Assembly: GCF_030161475.1 (NCBI RefSeq)
Contig: NZ_BSUG01000003.1
Coordinates: forward strand, 62,001 to 126,000
Direction of reading: 5' to 3'
DNA length: 64,000 nt
DNA from: Tetragenococcus halophilus subsp. flandriensis
GTDB taxonomy: Bacteria > Bacillota > Bacilli > Lactobacillales > Enterococcaceae
The notes under the pieces were generated by a model. That model was given only the letters and a program-made list of their open reading frames with translations. It was not told where the DNA came from and did no database searches. Below are positions 20,363 through 29,492 of the stretch, piece by piece. Within the stretch, counting starts at the first letter, position 1. Each line of letters begins with the position of its first letter. Position numbers and translations under genes: made by a program.

Positions 20363-20731
20363 CTAAAAAAATTGGAGGATACTAAAAATAATCAAGATGA
20401 TATAAAGGACCAGTGCAAATAAAAATACTGAACGCCAGTACATCTTAAAAAATCGGCGATACACAATCTCTTCAAAAAAATAAGCTTGAAATATAGCCAA
20501 AGCAATTCCTAATAATAAAAGAGTGATTAAAAAATATGGGAAGATGGAAAACTGAAAACTAAGCCTTGACAGTTGGTGTATTCCAAAAAGTAAAAATGGT
20601 ACAGCAAGATCTGTAGCTTTTAAACGAAAACGTTTATTTAGCGAAAAAACAGAGATACATAATTTTGCTGCAAATAAAACAATTACTGGAAAGATGTACC
20701 AAAATAAATAAAGCAGTGAAAATGTAGACAT
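20363..20731 (-). CDS. DUF3397 membrane protein
   Basis: A 122-residue protein with four hydrophobic segments (about 3-27, 42-58, 62-84 and 100-121) and the charged motif FFEEIVYRRFFKMYWR between the last two. Size, topology and position directly upstream of mraZ fit the DUF3397 family of lactic acid bacteria, whose function is unknown. ATG 20731 is chosen because AAAGG lies 8 nt before it; the in-frame ATG at 20785 has no ribosome-binding site. Confidence 0.75.
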   Translation of the reverse strand: MSTFSLLYLFWYIFPVIVLFAAKLCISVFSLNKRFRLKATDLAVPFLLFGIHQLSRLSFQFSIFPYFLITLLLLGIALAIFQAYFFEEIVYRRFFKMYWRSVFLFALVLYIILIIFSILQFF

Positions 20732-20845
20732 ATCGTCATCCTTTCTAGGAAATAGTTTTCTTAATATACGAAGTAGCTGTTTCATTGTTTTTTAAATTTC
20801 TGGTAAAATACAATTAACTATTAAAGCAAATGAAGGAGGGAGTTT

Positions 20846-21802
20846 ATGCTTTATTATTATACATTTCATGATAGTTACTTAGTTAGACAAGATACAAGTG
20901 ATAAAAAAACGTTGTGGCTTCATGTTGAAGACCCAAACTCTCGTGAAATCAGTACTTTGACAAATAAATATAATCTACCTAAAGACTATCTATCAGCTGT
21001 TTTAGACGATGAAGAAAATTCACGTAGCGAAGGGTTAAATCAACAAGAGATGAAAAAAGCAGCTCTCTTGCTTCTTCAATTTCCTTATGAGATAAAAAGC
21101 CCTTCAGGTTTTCAACAATTTGAAACTTTTCCGTTATCTTTAATCGTAACACCTGAAAACAGAATTATTACAGTAAGTAATTATCCATTACCTTTTTTTC
21201 AAACAGTAGTCAATCATCAGTTTAAACCCAATGATAACGTCCCAGAGATGAATATCTTATTAGAAATTTTGTGGCAAGTAGTTCTTTCTTTTAATAACTA
21301 TTTAAAACAAACCAAAGATCAATTAGATAACTTAGAAAAACAAATTAAAGTTTCCACCCAAAACGAACAATTATATCAAATTATGGATATCCAAAAAAGT
21401 TTGGTTTCTTTTGACGAAGCCACATCAGCTAACTTAAAAACTTTAACTGCTTTAGTTAATACAAAGTTATTTCAAAAAAATCATGCATTTAAACACCACT
21501 TACACGATATTATAGTAGAAACACAACAATCATTAACTTCAGCAAATATTCAATTAAAGTTTGCTAGCCATATGAATGACACCTTTTCCTCTGTTGTTTC
21601 CAATAACTTGAACAATGTGATGAAAATATTAACGTCAATAACAATTGTTCTTACGATTCCAACGATTATTGGCGGGATTTATGGAATGAACGTTAGATTG
21701 CCAATCGCTAAAAATCCCTATGCTTTTTGGATCATTATACTAATTACAATTATCATTAGCTGGTTTACAATAAAATTTTTAAAGAAAAAGAATCTTTTAT
21801 AG
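20846..21802 (+). CDS. CorA-family divalent cation transporter
   Basis: A 318-residue protein with a large cytoplasmic N-terminal domain, a long helical stalk (about 150-245) and two C-terminal transmembrane helices (about 258-276 and 290-308). The first helix ends in the signature Y-GMN (280-282), which forms the selectivity filter of CorA Mg(II) and Co(II) channels. The short basic C-terminus KFLKKKNLL is typical. The family contains both Mg transporters and efflux-type members, so the exact cation is not certain. ATG 20846 follows GGAGGGAG. Confidence 0.92.
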   Translation: MLYYYTFHDSYLVRQDTSDKKTLWLHVEDPNSREISTLTNKYNLPKDYLSAVLDDEENSRSEGLNQQEMKKAALLLLQFPYEIKSPSGFQQFETFPLSLIVTPENRIITVSNYPLPFFQTVVNHQFKPNDNVPEMNILLEILWQVVLSFNNYLKQTKDQLDNLEKQIKVSTQNEQLYQIMDIQKSLVSFDEATSANLKTLTALVNTKLFQKNHAFKHHLHDIIVETQQSLTSANIQLKFASHMNDTFSSVVSNNLNNVMKILTSITIVLTIPTIIGGIYGMNVRLPIAKNPYAFWIIILITIIISWFTIKFLKKKNLL

Positions 21803-21878
21803 TTTTTCGTGTACTTTTCTTGTCTTCTATAAGTATAGGTTGTAAACTATCATTAAAATATTAAAAGGATGAATAAAC

Positions 21879-21995
21879 ATGCGAGATAAAAAGCCCACAA
21901 GTACTTTTTCTAAAATCACAAAAGTAGTCATTTGGATTATGCTGATTGCAACGATCGGTACAATTGTAATGAGTGCTGTAACAGCTGTGATGTAA
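21879..21995 (+). CDS. DUF4044 small membrane protein (38 residues)
   Basis: A very short gene downstream of corA with the ribosome-binding site AAAAGGATG 8 nt before ATG. The product is a basic N-terminus (MRDKKPTSTFSKITK) followed by one transmembrane helix (VVIWIMLIATIGTIVMSAV). This matches the DUF4044 family of tiny single-pass proteins in Lactobacillales, function unknown. A terminator follows 23 nt after the stop. Confidence 0.8.
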   Translation: MRDKKPTSTFSKITKVVIWIMLIATIGTIVMSAVTAVM

Positions 21996-22017
21996 TCAGT
22001 AAGTATTAAAAACCAAC

Positions 22018-22050
22018 AAAACAGCTTCTTTTGACAGAAGCTGTTTTTTT
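22018..22050 (+). terminator. Terminator of the corA-DUF4044 unit (also faces recN)
   Basis: Stem AAACAGCTTCT with AGAAGCTGTTT around the loop TTTGAC, followed by T7 on the plus strand. The A-rich 5' side could also serve the convergent recN gene, which ends at 22049. Confidence 0.88.
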
Positions 22051-23731
22051 ATGCGATTTTTCCTGCTTGTGTTAGCATTTCTTTCGCATTTTCCATAGTC
22101 AAATCAGTAATTTCAGCACCAGAAAGCATCCGAGCGATCTCTTGGACTCTTTCTGTTGTATCGATCTCTTGAACCGTGGTTTTTGTCCGGCCGCTTTGCA
22201 CTTCTTTACTGATCAAATATTGATAATCTCCCGCTGCTGCAACTTGTGGTAAATGGGTAATACAAAGTACCTGCGACCCATAGGCAATACCGCTGATTTT
22301 TTCGGCAATCGCCTGTGCGACTCGCCCGCTAACCCCGGTATCTACTTCATCAAAAACGATACTTGTTTTTTCTTGTGCTTTAGAAAAAATTGATTTTAAA
22401 GCCAGTAGCATACGTGACAGCTCCCCACCTGAAGCAACTTTGGCTAAAGGTTTTAAAGGTTCTCCAGGATTCGTTGTTAAATAAAACGCTAGTTGATCCA
22501 AGCCATTTCTGTTTAATTCTTTCTTTTCCTCAAAAAAACGTACTTCAAATTGTGTATTTTCAAGATACAAGTCTGCCAATTCTTGTAAAATATCTTTTTC
22601 TAATTTTTGTGCAATTTGTTTTCGCTGGGTATGTAAATTTTCAGCAATTTCCCAGACATTCTGATATTTTTGGACTAGAGCTGCTTGCATTTCTTCTAAT
22701 TTATTACCGGTGACGTCCACTTGCTCTAATTCTGCCGAAATTTTTTCATAATAAGACAAAACAGCAGCTATGGATTCTCCATACTTACGTTTTAACTGTC
22801 GAATGACCTCTAAACGTGCATTCACTTCTTCCAAACGCCCCTCATCAAGTTCCATCTGATCAAGGATATTAGAAACTTCACCGGCAGCATCTTGTAATAA
22901 ATAATAAGCATTCTGAACATTTTCATTAATTTGTTCATACTCTTTATCTAAATAGGCAACTTCTTGGATTTCTTGAGCTGCTTCGCCTATGCCATCTAGA
23001 CTGTTTCCTGATTCGCCAGCTAAAATTTCATGACTTTTAGCAAAAGCGTCCACGATCTTTTGAAAGTTCGCTAGTTTATCCCGTTCTTCAACTAGCTTTT
23101 CTTCTTCATCTATTTGTAAATCTGCTTCTTCAATTTCTTTTTTCTGGAAATTCAGCATATCGATCCGTTGTATATAAGATTGCTCATTTTCCTGAATCGC
23201 TCGAACTCTTTTTTCTAACTCACGATATTCATCATACTTTTTTTGATAATCGGTTAGCTGATCTTTAAAAGACTGTGAACCAAAGCTATCTACCAACTGT
23301 AAGTGTTTTTCAGCTTGCAATAAATCCTGATGTTCATTTTGTCCTTGAATATCTACTAGATACGCACCAATCTTTTTTAAGTTTCCTAAGGTGACAATCC
23401 TACCATTCACACGACAAATACTTTTACCAGAACTCGTTATATCTCGTTGAATAATCAACAGCTCATCTCTTTGATCAATACCTAAGTCATCAAGTAGAAC
23501 TTTAAAGGACGACTGTTTAGGAAGTTCAAATAAACCTTCTAACACACATTTTTGTTTTCCTTGACGAATATAATCAGTCGATCCTCTTCCTCCTGCTAAC
23601 AGTCCCATTGCGTCAATAATAATCGATTTTCCCGCACCGGTTTCTCCAGTCAAGGCAGTCATTCCTTTATGAAAGGTTAAATGTAGCTGTTTTATAATCG
23701 CAAAATTTTCAATGGACAACTCTAATAACAT
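22049..23731 (-). CDS. recN: DNA repair protein RecN
   Basis: SMC-like ATPase that acts early in double-strand-break repair. The 560-residue protein has the N-terminal Walker A GETGAGKSIIIDA (about 29-41), two antiparallel coiled-coil regions (about 160-390), and the C-terminal ABC signature ASGGELSRMLLALK with Walker B SIVFDEVDTGVSG. It starts at ATG 23731, preceded by AAAGGAG; an in-frame ATG 24 nt upstream lies before that ribosome-binding site. It follows argR by 13 nt, the usual argR-recN pair. Confidence 0.97.
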   Translation of the reverse strand: MLLELSIENFAIIKQLHLTFHKGMTALTGETGAGKSIIIDAMGLLAGGRGSTDYIRQGKQKCVLEGLFELPKQSSFKVLLDDLGIDQRDELLIIQRDITSSGKSICRVNGRIVTLGNLKKIGAYLVDIQGQNEHQDLLQAEKHLQLVDSFGSQSFKDQLTDYQKKYDEYRELEKRVRAIQENEQSYIQRIDMLNFQKKEIEEADLQIDEEEKLVEERDKLANFQKIVDAFAKSHEILAGESGNSLDGIGEAAQEIQEVAYLDKEYEQINENVQNAYYLLQDAAGEVSNILDQMELDEGRLEEVNARLEVIRQLKRKYGESIAAVLSYYEKISAELEQVDVTGNKLEEMQAALVQKYQNVWEIAENLHTQRKQIAQKLEKDILQELADLYLENTQFEVRFFEEKKELNRNGLDQLAFYLTTNPGEPLKPLAKVASGGELSRMLLALKSIFSKAQEKTSIVFDEVDTGVSGRVAQAIAEKISGIAYGSQVLCITHLPQVAAAGDYQYLISKEVQSGRTKTTVQEIDTTERVQEIARMLSGAEITDLTMENAKEMLTQAGKIA

Positions 23732-23744
23732 ATGAAATGCTCCT

Positions 23745-24197
23745 TTATTGAACATACTTTTGTAAGCTTTGAAATAAACCCTCTCGATCTTGTGTTGTTT
23801 TAGCGATCATTAAAATGTTATCGTCATCATTTAAAATCGCAAATAAGGCTTCATCAAAACGTTTATCGATCAAATTCGCAATCGCCGAAGCATTACCAGG
23901 CAAAGTTTTCAAGCTAACAAATTTATCCATTTGATCGATCGATACAAAAGCATTTTTTAATAGTTTATTTAATTTTTCATTCATGTCCTCGTCTGATTCT
24001 ACAGGAATACTGTAGCGATAGCCACCACTTGCTGCTGGAACTTTAATCAATTTTAATTCTTTGATATCCCTTGATACAGTAGCTTGTGTAACTTCAGCAT
24101 TATGTGCTTGTAAAGCTGCAACTAGTTCTTCTTGTTTTTGAATATTTTCTTCTTCCAGTAGTTCAACGATCAACTGTTGTCGTTCTTCTTTTCGCAT
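23745..24197 (-). CDS. argR: Arginine repressor ArgR/AhrC
   Basis: A 150-residue hexameric regulator that senses arginine. The N-terminal winged helix (about 1-70) includes VTQATVSRDIKEL, and the C-terminal oligomerisation and arginine-binding domain carries the GNASAIANLID and NDDDNILMIAKT segments. It controls arginine biosynthesis and deiminase genes in relatives; none are in this window. ATG 24197 (MRKEERQQL) follows AGGAGGAAC; the longer frame to 24266 has no ribosome-binding site. Confidence 0.95.
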   Translation of the reverse strand: MRKEERQQLIVELLEEENIQKQEELVAALQAHNAEVTQATVSRDIKELKLIKVPAASGGYRYSIPVESDEDMNEKLNKLLKNAFVSIDQMDKFVSLKTLPGNASAIANLIDKRFDEALFAILNDDDNILMIAKTTQDREGLFQSLQKYVQ

Positions 24198-24311
24198 TTT
24201 GTTCCTCCTGATAAAATTATTTATTTTATTTGAATTTTTTTCTAAATCGTATTTATCATAGCTCATTTTACACCATAAGAAAAGGCAGAAACGTGCATCC
24301 TTACTAAAGCC

Positions 24312-24346
24312 ATAAAAAAAAGAAACGCATGATCACGTTTCTTTTT
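24312..24346 (-). terminator. Terminator after tlyA
   Basis: Near-palindromic AAAGAAACGTG / GCGTTTCTTT around TGATCAT, with T-runs on both sides, lies immediately after the tlyA stop. It separates the folD-to-tlyA operon from argR-recN and could work in either direction. Confidence 0.8.
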
Positions 24347-25162
24347 TTATTTATCTAATTCATCATGAGCTTTAGCAACTAATTGACTAATACTGATATC
24401 CGATTGGTTGATGCCCAATTGTTCTGATTTTTTCAAATGAACAATAAATTCAATATTTCCTTGACCACCTGTAACCGGCGAATAATCTATAGCTTCTACG
24501 TTGTAATTCTTCTGCAAGGCAAAGTCTAAGATATCTGCTAACACTTCTTGATGAACAAGTGGATCGTGTATAATTCCCTTTTTTCCAACAGAAGTTCTTC
24601 CCGCTTCAAACTGTGGTTTAATGAGTGCCATAACTTCCCCTTCATCTGTAAGTATTGGGTAAAGAGCTGGTAAAATTTTTTTTAACGAAATAAAGGATAC
24701 GTCAATCGTAGCTATTTCAGGTTTGCCATAAGTAAAATCAGAAGGCTTGCAATAACGAAAATTCGTCCTTTCCATGACAACAACACGTGTATCTTGCCTA
24801 ATTTTCCAGGCTAGTTGATTATATCCGACATCAAGAGCGTAACTTAACTTTGCACCATTTTGTAATGCACAGTCGGTAAAGCCACCCGTGGAGGCACCAA
24901 TATCAAGTAAAATCTTGTCTTTTACTTGAAAATCAAATACTTTTAATGCCCTTTCTAGCTTTAAACCACCTCTTGAAGCATAGGGTAATTGTTCACCGAT
25001 GAGTTTAAGCACAGTATCTTGCGGAATTTTCTCGCCAGCTTTATCCAAACGCTGATTTTTCTGCGTATAAACAGTCCCGGCCATCACGCCTCTTTTCGCT
25101 TGTTCTCGAGTTTCAAAAAGTCCTTGCTGGAAGGCCAAAACATCTACACGTTCTTTTTTCAT
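24347..25162 (-). CDS. TlyA-family rRNA 2'-O-methyltransferase / hemolysin-like protein
   Basis: A 271-residue protein with an N-terminal S4 RNA-binding domain (about 4-65; ERVDVLAFQQGLFETREQA) and an FtsJ/RrmJ-like SAM methyltransferase domain (about 65-250; LLDIGASTGGFTDCALQNGA, then TIDVSFISLKKILPAL and ALIKPQFEAG). Homologues methylate ribosomal RNA in some bacteria; haemolytic activity is reported for others. The role here is inferred. It overlaps ispA by 4 nt (ATGA) at the end of the folD operon. Confidence 0.9.
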   Translation of the reverse strand: MKKERVDVLAFQQGLFETREQAKRGVMAGTVYTQKNQRLDKAGEKIPQDTVLKLIGEQLPYASRGGLKLERALKVFDFQVKDKILLDIGASTGGFTDCALQNGAKLSYALDVGYNQLAWKIRQDTRVVVMERTNFRYCKPSDFTYGKPEIATIDVSFISLKKILPALYPILTDEGEVMALIKPQFEAGRTSVGKKGIIHDPLVHQEVLADILDFALQKNYNVEAIDYSPVTGGQGNIEFIVHLKKSEQLGINQSDISISQLVAKAHDELDK

Positions 25163-26055
25163 TCCTTGCCTCTTTCCAATTCAAATAACTGAATAATCTC
25201 TTCTAATAAACTAGGGTTAAAACCATCCAAAGACAAATTTTCCAGTATAGAATGTGCTTGTTCTAATTCCGTGCTTAAAGCTGCCTTTGCTTGCTCTACT
25301 CCTAATAATCCGGGATATGTATTTTTGCCTGCTAGTTCGTCTTTTTGTGTTTTTTTGCCCATCTGTTCAGTTGTTGCTAATACATCAAGCAAATCATCTC
25401 TAATCTGAAAAGCTAACCCTAAATGAGTGGCAAAATCATCTAATTGGTTTAAAACCTCTTTAGCTTGATCAGTTAAAATTCCACCACTAACCACAGCAAA
25501 ACGAATCAAAGCACCTGTTTTTTTCTGATGAAGAGCTGTCAATTCAGAAAATGACAAATTTTGTTGCTCACTTTGGATATCATCAACCTGACCGGCAACC
25601 ATCCCATTAGCCCCCGCTGATTTTGCCAACAGTTGCAACAAATGATTTTTCTTATGTGAAGCTAATTTAGTTTCAGCAATTAATTCAAAAGCCCCAGTTA
25701 ACAAGGCATCGCCAGCTAAAATAGCTAAAGCATCACCAAAAACCACATGGTTGGTTGCTTGACCACGACGTAGATCATCATCATCCATAGCAGGTAAATC
25801 ATCATGGATAAGCGAATAGGTATGAACCATCTCTAACGCGGCAGCAATTTGATATACCTGCTTAGTAAGACTGGATCCTAAACATTCAACTGTAGCTAAC
25901 ACTAGTAAAGGACGTATTCTCTTACCACCGGCATTGATGGAATATAGCATACTTTCTTTTAACTGTTCATTTTCAGCATGTGTTTGCACAAAATCTCTTA
26001 ACTGTTTTTCTACTTTAGGCAATTCGCTTTCTTGCCAACTTGTTAAAGTGCTCAT
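25159..26055 (-). CDS. ispA: Short-chain polyprenyl (geranyl/farnesyl) diphosphate synthase
   Basis: A 298-residue trans-prenyltransferase that condenses IPP with allylic diphosphates, feeding undecaprenyl and quinone synthesis. The first aspartate-rich motif is [15 protein letters not shown] (about 79-93) and the second is QIRDDLLDV (about 220-228); GGKRIRPLL is near the N-terminus. The residues before the first motif and the length fit IspA-type farnesyl diphosphate synthase. It lies between xseB and tlyA with 4-nt overlaps on both sides, so it is tightly coupled. Confidence 0.94.
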   Translation of the reverse strand: MSTLTSWQESELPKVEKQLRDFVQTHAENEQLKESMLYSINAGGKRIRPLLVLATVECLGSSLTKQVYQIAAALEMVHTYSLIHDDLPAMDDDDLRRGQATNHVVFGDALAILAGDALLTGAFELIAETKLASHKKNHLLQLLAKSAGANGMVAGQVDDIQSEQQNLSFSELTALHQKKTGALIRFAVVSGGILTDQAKEVLNQLDDFATHLGLAFQIRDDLLDVLATTEQMGKKTQKDELAGKNTYPGLLGVEQAKAALSTELEQAHSILENLSLDGFNPSLLEEIIQLFELERGKE

Positions 26056-26273
26056 TGCTCTTCCTCTTCAAAGGGCTTTTCTTCTTCATCTTCAGTCATC
26101 ATTTTTGTTAAAGTTTTTTCCGCCTTAGACAAGGTCTCTTTACATTGCTTACTCAATGCCATTCCTTTTTGAAAAGCATCTAAAGCTTCTTCCAAAGGGA
26201 CATCTCCTTGCTCGAGACGATTGACAATTTTTTCCAATTCTTCCAAAGACTCTTCAAATGTTGCCTCTGCCAT
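26052..26273 (-). CDS. xseB: Exodeoxyribonuclease VII small subunit
   Basis: A 73-residue helical protein ([25 protein letters not shown] is the family signature, quoted in part) with an acidic tail. It assembles in several copies with XseA into exonuclease VII. ATG 26273 is chosen because GAGGAGG lies 6 nt before it. The start overlaps the xseA 3' end by 20 nt. Confidence 0.94.
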   Translation of the reverse strand: MAEATFEESLEELEKIVNRLEQGDVPLEEALDAFQKGMALSKQCKETLSKAEKTLTKMMTEDEEEKPFEEEEQ

Positions 26274-27600
26274 CTTCATCCTCCTCAATCTCAGTCACTT
26301 TTGTTTGTACTCGACCGTCTTTATAGTGAATATTCAAGTGATCATCTTTGGCTAATTCGTGAACAGATTTCACTACTTTTGTATCCTTAGTTGTATAACT
26401 ATATCCTCGCCCCATGATTTTTAACGGGCTTAATAAATCTAGCGCTTGTACAGTTTGCTCAAAGGCCTGTTGTTTGATCGTCATAATTTGCTGCGCTCGA
26501 TTTTTCAAACGTTCTTTTAAATATTCTACTTCTTGATTTGCTTCTTTTACCTTTGTATGAGGTGCAGCTTGTTTAAACCGATAATCTATTTGTGTATAGT
26601 TTTTCTCTTTTTCATAAACTAGACGCTGTAAACTTTGATTTATACGTTGGTTCAGTTGGTCCAATTTAATTGACTGCGCTTCATATAAGCGTTCTGGCTG
26701 TCGAAAAATGTATGAGTTTTGTACTCTTTGGAAACGTTCTTGTTTGCGCTGAATTTGTCGAATATAAGCCTGTTGCAAGCGCGCCTGCTTTTCTTCGATA
26801 CGTAAAATTTCTTCTGATAAAACAGGCACAGCAAGTTCAGCCGCAGCTGTTGGGGTCGCCGCACGGACATCAGCAACTAAATCGGCGATCGTAGTGTCCG
26901 TTTCATGACCAACAGAAGAAATAACAGGTATATCACAAGCTACAATCGCTCTAGCCACTCGCTCTTCATTAAAGGGCCATAAATCTTCAATCGAACCCCC
27001 ACCGCGACCGATAATCACAGTATCAAAGTTTCCTTGTTCTTTTACCCGTTGTAAATTTTTTACAACATCGTCAGCTGCTTTTTCTCCTTGAACAACCGTT
27101 GGAAATAAAACAATTTGAGCGATAGGATATCTTCTTTTAGCGGTTGTCATAATATCACGGATAACCGCACCACTAGGACTGGTCAAAACAGCGATTCGTT
27201 TAGGAAATCTAGGCAAAGTTTTTTTAGGCAATTGAAATAGCCCTTCGGCTTCTAGCTTTTTTTTCAACTGTTCATAAGCCTGGTATAAAGCGCCAATACC
27301 ATCCGGTTGCATTTGATCAATATAAATTTGATAATTCCCTGCTGTTTCATAAATAGAAAGACGCCCGACAACCATTACTTTCATACCTTCTTCAGGTTGA
27401 AAGTTTAATTTGCGAAAGGCATTTTTAAACATTACAGCTGAAATTTTCGCTTTATCATCTTTTATACTAAAATATTGATGATTAGGACGTAAACGAAAAT
27501 TAGAGATTTCCCCAGTCAAAAACACCTTTTCCAAGTAAGGGTCAGCATCAAATTTTCTTTTTAAATATTTAGTAAGTGCGCTGACTGTTAAATATTCCAT
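26254..27600 (-). CDS. xseA: Exodeoxyribonuclease VII large subunit
   Basis: Catalytic subunit of the nuclease that degrades single-stranded DNA to oligonucleotides in both directions. The 448-residue protein has an N-terminal OB fold (about 1-100; [19 protein letters not shown]), the catalytic domain with [31 protein letters not shown] and [16 protein letters not shown], and a C-terminal coiled coil (about 275-400). It begins 3 nt after the folD stop. Confidence 0.96.
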   Translation of the reverse strand: MEYLTVSALTKYLKRKFDADPYLEKVFLTGEISNFRLRPNHQYFSIKDDKAKISAVMFKNAFRKLNFQPEEGMKVMVVGRLSIYETAGNYQIYIDQMQPDGIGALYQAYEQLKKKLEAEGLFQLPKKTLPRFPKRIAVLTSPSGAVIRDIMTTAKRRYPIAQIVLFPTVVQGEKAADDVVKNLQRVKEQGNFDTVIIGRGGGSIEDLWPFNEERVARAIVACDIPVISSVGHETDTTIADLVADVRAATPTAAAELAVPVLSEEILRIEEKQARLQQAYIRQIQRKQERFQRVQNSYIFRQPERLYEAQSIKLDQLNQRINQSLQRLVYEKEKNYTQIDYRFKQAAPHTKVKEANQEVEYLKERLKNRAQQIMTIKQQAFEQTVQALDLLSPLKIMGRGYSYTTKDTKVVKSVHELAKDDHLNIHYKDGRVQTKVTEIEEDEDGRGNI

Positions 27601-27603
27601 CGT

Positions 27604-28455
27604 CTAACTTAACTCCTGACGTTTACAAGCTTGAATCGTTTGCTGCATTAACATAGTGATCGTCATAGGACCGACACCTTTAGGCACAGGCGTGATATAA
27701 CTAGCTATAGGTTCGACTTCGTCAAATTTGACATCACCGATCAACTTGCCATTTTCATCGCGATTCATGCCTACATCAATGACCACGGCGCCTTCTTTAA
27801 CAAATTCCTTTGTGATAAAGTTTCCTTTTCCCACGGCCGAAACAATGATATCTGCTTGCTTGGCTAATGCTGCTAAGTTTTTAGTATAAGAATGTGCCAT
27901 TGTTACCGTCGCATTTTTCGCTAAAAGTAATTGTGCCATTGGTTTGCCAACAATATTACTACGTCCAATCACAATAGCGTTTTTCCCGGATAATTCGATC
28001 TCATAAGACTCAAACACCTTCATAATACCATAAGGCGTACAAGGAATCGCTTCTGCCTTGCCAGATAGAAGTTTTCCCATATTTATAGGATGGAACCCGT
28101 CCACATCTTTTTTAGGATCTATATTAAGTAATACTTTCTCCTCATCAATATGTTCCGGTAAAGGTAATTGTACTAAGATCCCATGATAGTGCGGATTATC
28201 ATTATATTTTTTGATTTCAATCAATAATTTTTCTTCGCTGATATCTGAGGGATAATGTTCCAGTTTTGTATGAATACCGATCTTTTGCGCAGCAATTTCT
28301 TTATTTTTTATATAGGTTTTACTTGCAGGATCATCCCCAACTAAAAAAACAACCAAAGCAGGAAAAGCATTTTGTTTTCCTAACTTTTCAACTTCTAAAC
28401 GCATCTGTTCCTGCATACTATCTGCTAATTGTCTACCATTTATCAATGTTGCCAT
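27604..28455 (-). CDS. folD: Methylenetetrahydrofolate dehydrogenase / cyclohydrolase FolD
   Basis: Bifunctional enzyme that interconverts 5,10-methylene-THF and 10-formyl-THF with NADP, supplying one-carbon units. The 283-residue protein has the catalytic SKTYIKNKEIAAQKIGI segment (about 48-65), VQLPLPEHID, the nucleotide-binding GRSNIVGKPMAQLL, and the C-terminal PVPKGVGPMTITML. ATG 28455 is chosen over ATG 28461 because GAGGGAG is 9 nt before it. First gene of the folD-xseA-xseB-ispA-tlyA operon. Confidence 0.96.
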   Translation of the reverse strand: MATLINGRQLADSMQEQMRLEVEKLGKQNAFPALVVFLVGDDPASKTYIKNKEIAAQKIGIHTKLEHYPSDISEEKLLIEIKKYNDNPHYHGILVQLPLPEHIDEEKVLLNIDPKKDVDGFHPINMGKLLSGKAEAIPCTPYGIMKVFESYEIELSGKNAIVIGRSNIVGKPMAQLLLAKNATVTMAHSYTKNLAALAKQADIIVSAVGKGNFITKEFVKEGAVVIDVGMNRDENGKLIGDVKFDEVEPIASYITPVPKGVGPMTITMLMQQTIQACKRQELS

Positions 28456-28507
28456 TATCATTCACTCCCTCAAATCATCTTTTTATTTTAGCATAACTTT
28501 ACTTTTA

Positions 28508-28538
28508 AATAAAAGAAGCTAGCATCACAAGCTAGCCT
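28508..28538 (-). terminator. Terminator overlapping the end of nusB
   Basis: On the minus strand AGGCTAGC and GCTAGCTT form an 8-bp stem, followed by TTCTTTTATTT. The nusB stop codon (28525-28527) lies in the loop, so the hairpin overlaps the last codons. Confidence 0.6.
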
Positions 28539-28974
28539 CAATTTCCGTATTTACTGCCGATAAAATACCGTTGACAAATTTATGCGAATTTTCATCGCTG
28601 AAAGTTTTTGTTAATTCGATTGCCTCATTCAATGCTACTCTATTAGGGGTATCATCTACATACAACATTTCAAATAAAGCAATGCGTAAAACGACTAAAT
28701 CCATCTTAGACAGTCGTTCAAGACGCCATCCCTTACGTAAATGACTCTTTATTCTTTCATCAAGTTCCGCTTTTTTTTCACAAACTCCTGTGACTAGGAG
28801 ATCTAAATATGGCGGAACAAAATTTTCTTGCGCTTTATCAACGATTTCACTGTTTTCTAATTCTAGTGCTGCATCAATTGCGTCTTTTTTAGCTAACGAT
28901 TGATTTATATCTAATGGAAATAAAGCTTGCACTGCTTTTTTCCTTATCTCATGTCTTGATAGTTCTTTACTCAT
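28525..28974 (-). CDS. nusB: Transcription antitermination factor NusB
   Basis: A 149-residue all-helical RNA-binding protein that, with S10 (NusE), binds BoxA RNA to promote antitermination in rRNA operons. It shows SRHEIRKKAVQALFPLD at the N-terminus and the C-terminal TPNRVALNEAIELTKTFSDE and FVNGILS motifs. ATG 28974 (MSKELSRHE) is preceded by GAGGAAG; longer in-frame starts lie inside the upstream gene. It overlaps that gene by 8 nt. Confidence 0.95.
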   Translation of the reverse strand: MSKELSRHEIRKKAVQALFPLDINQSLAKKDAIDAALELENSEIVDKAQENFVPPYLDLLVTGVCEKKAELDERIKSHLRKGWRLERLSKMDLVVLRIALFEMLYVDDTPNRVALNEAIELTKTFSDENSHKFVNGILSAVNTEIEASL

Positions 28975-29392
28975 TTTCTTCCTCATCATTTTCAAAAAAA
29001 TCGTCTAAATCCAACTGTTCCGTTTTTTCCGGAATAACTGCAACAACATGGATATTTACTTCAGCAAGTTCCACATCTGTCATAAACAAAACTTGTTGTT
29101 TTACTCGGTTTTGTATATCCATTGCTACTTTAGGAACAGAAACACCATATTTCATGTAAGTATAGATATCAACTTTAATGCCAGTTTCATCCATTGTTAA
29201 ATAGACGCCTTTACCATAAGTAGAACGTCCTAAGAATTCAGTAACATTATTCGCGAAATTGCCTTGCATACGATAGACGCCTTCAACTTTTGAAGCAGCA
29301 ATACCGATGACCACTTCGATCACCTCAGGAGCAATCACAATTTCTCCTAGTTCTTGATTTGCATCTAAAACAAAATTCTTTTCATCAGCCAT
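28967..29392 (-). CDS. Asp23/Gls24-family protein (YqhY-like)
   Basis: A 141-residue Asp23-family protein (LGEIVIAPEVIEVVIGIAA, the GVYRMQGN segment, a central YGKGVYL and VDIYTYMKYGVSVP) with an acidic C-terminus. Position directly before nusB is that of B. subtilis YqhY, a conserved cytoplasmic protein linked to acetyl-CoA carboxylase and fatty-acid homeostasis. Other Asp23 proteins are envelope-stress related, so the precise role is open. Confidence 0.88.
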   Translation of the reverse strand: MADEKNFVLDANQELGEIVIAPEVIEVVIGIAASKVEGVYRMQGNFANNVTEFLGRSTYGKGVYLTMDETGIKVDIYTYMKYGVSVPKVAMDIQNRVKQQVLFMTDVELAEVNIHVVAVIPEKTEQLDLDDFFENDEEENE

Positions 29393-29467
29393 TTAGATTC
29401 CTCCATTTTAGGATTGCTTTTCATTTTTAGTTTATCATTTAATTACTAGATAAGCTATGTTAAAACT

Positions 29468-29492
29468 TTTCAAACGCCAAAATTTGAAAAAT
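29468..29492 (-). terminator. AT-rich hairpin after pepP
   Basis: On the minus strand TTTTTCAAA pairs with TTTGAAAAG around TTTTGGCG, then TTTTAAC. It begins right after the peptidase stop. The stem is AT-rich, so its strength is uncertain. Confidence 0.45.

Noticed and set aside
22390-22713. Plus-strand protein of 107 residues
   Set aside because: It is antisense to recN; composition is explained by the recN codons.
24198-24266. ARG box in front of argR
   Set aside because: The region is AT-rich but I could not find a convincing match to the TGAAT/ATTCA consensus.
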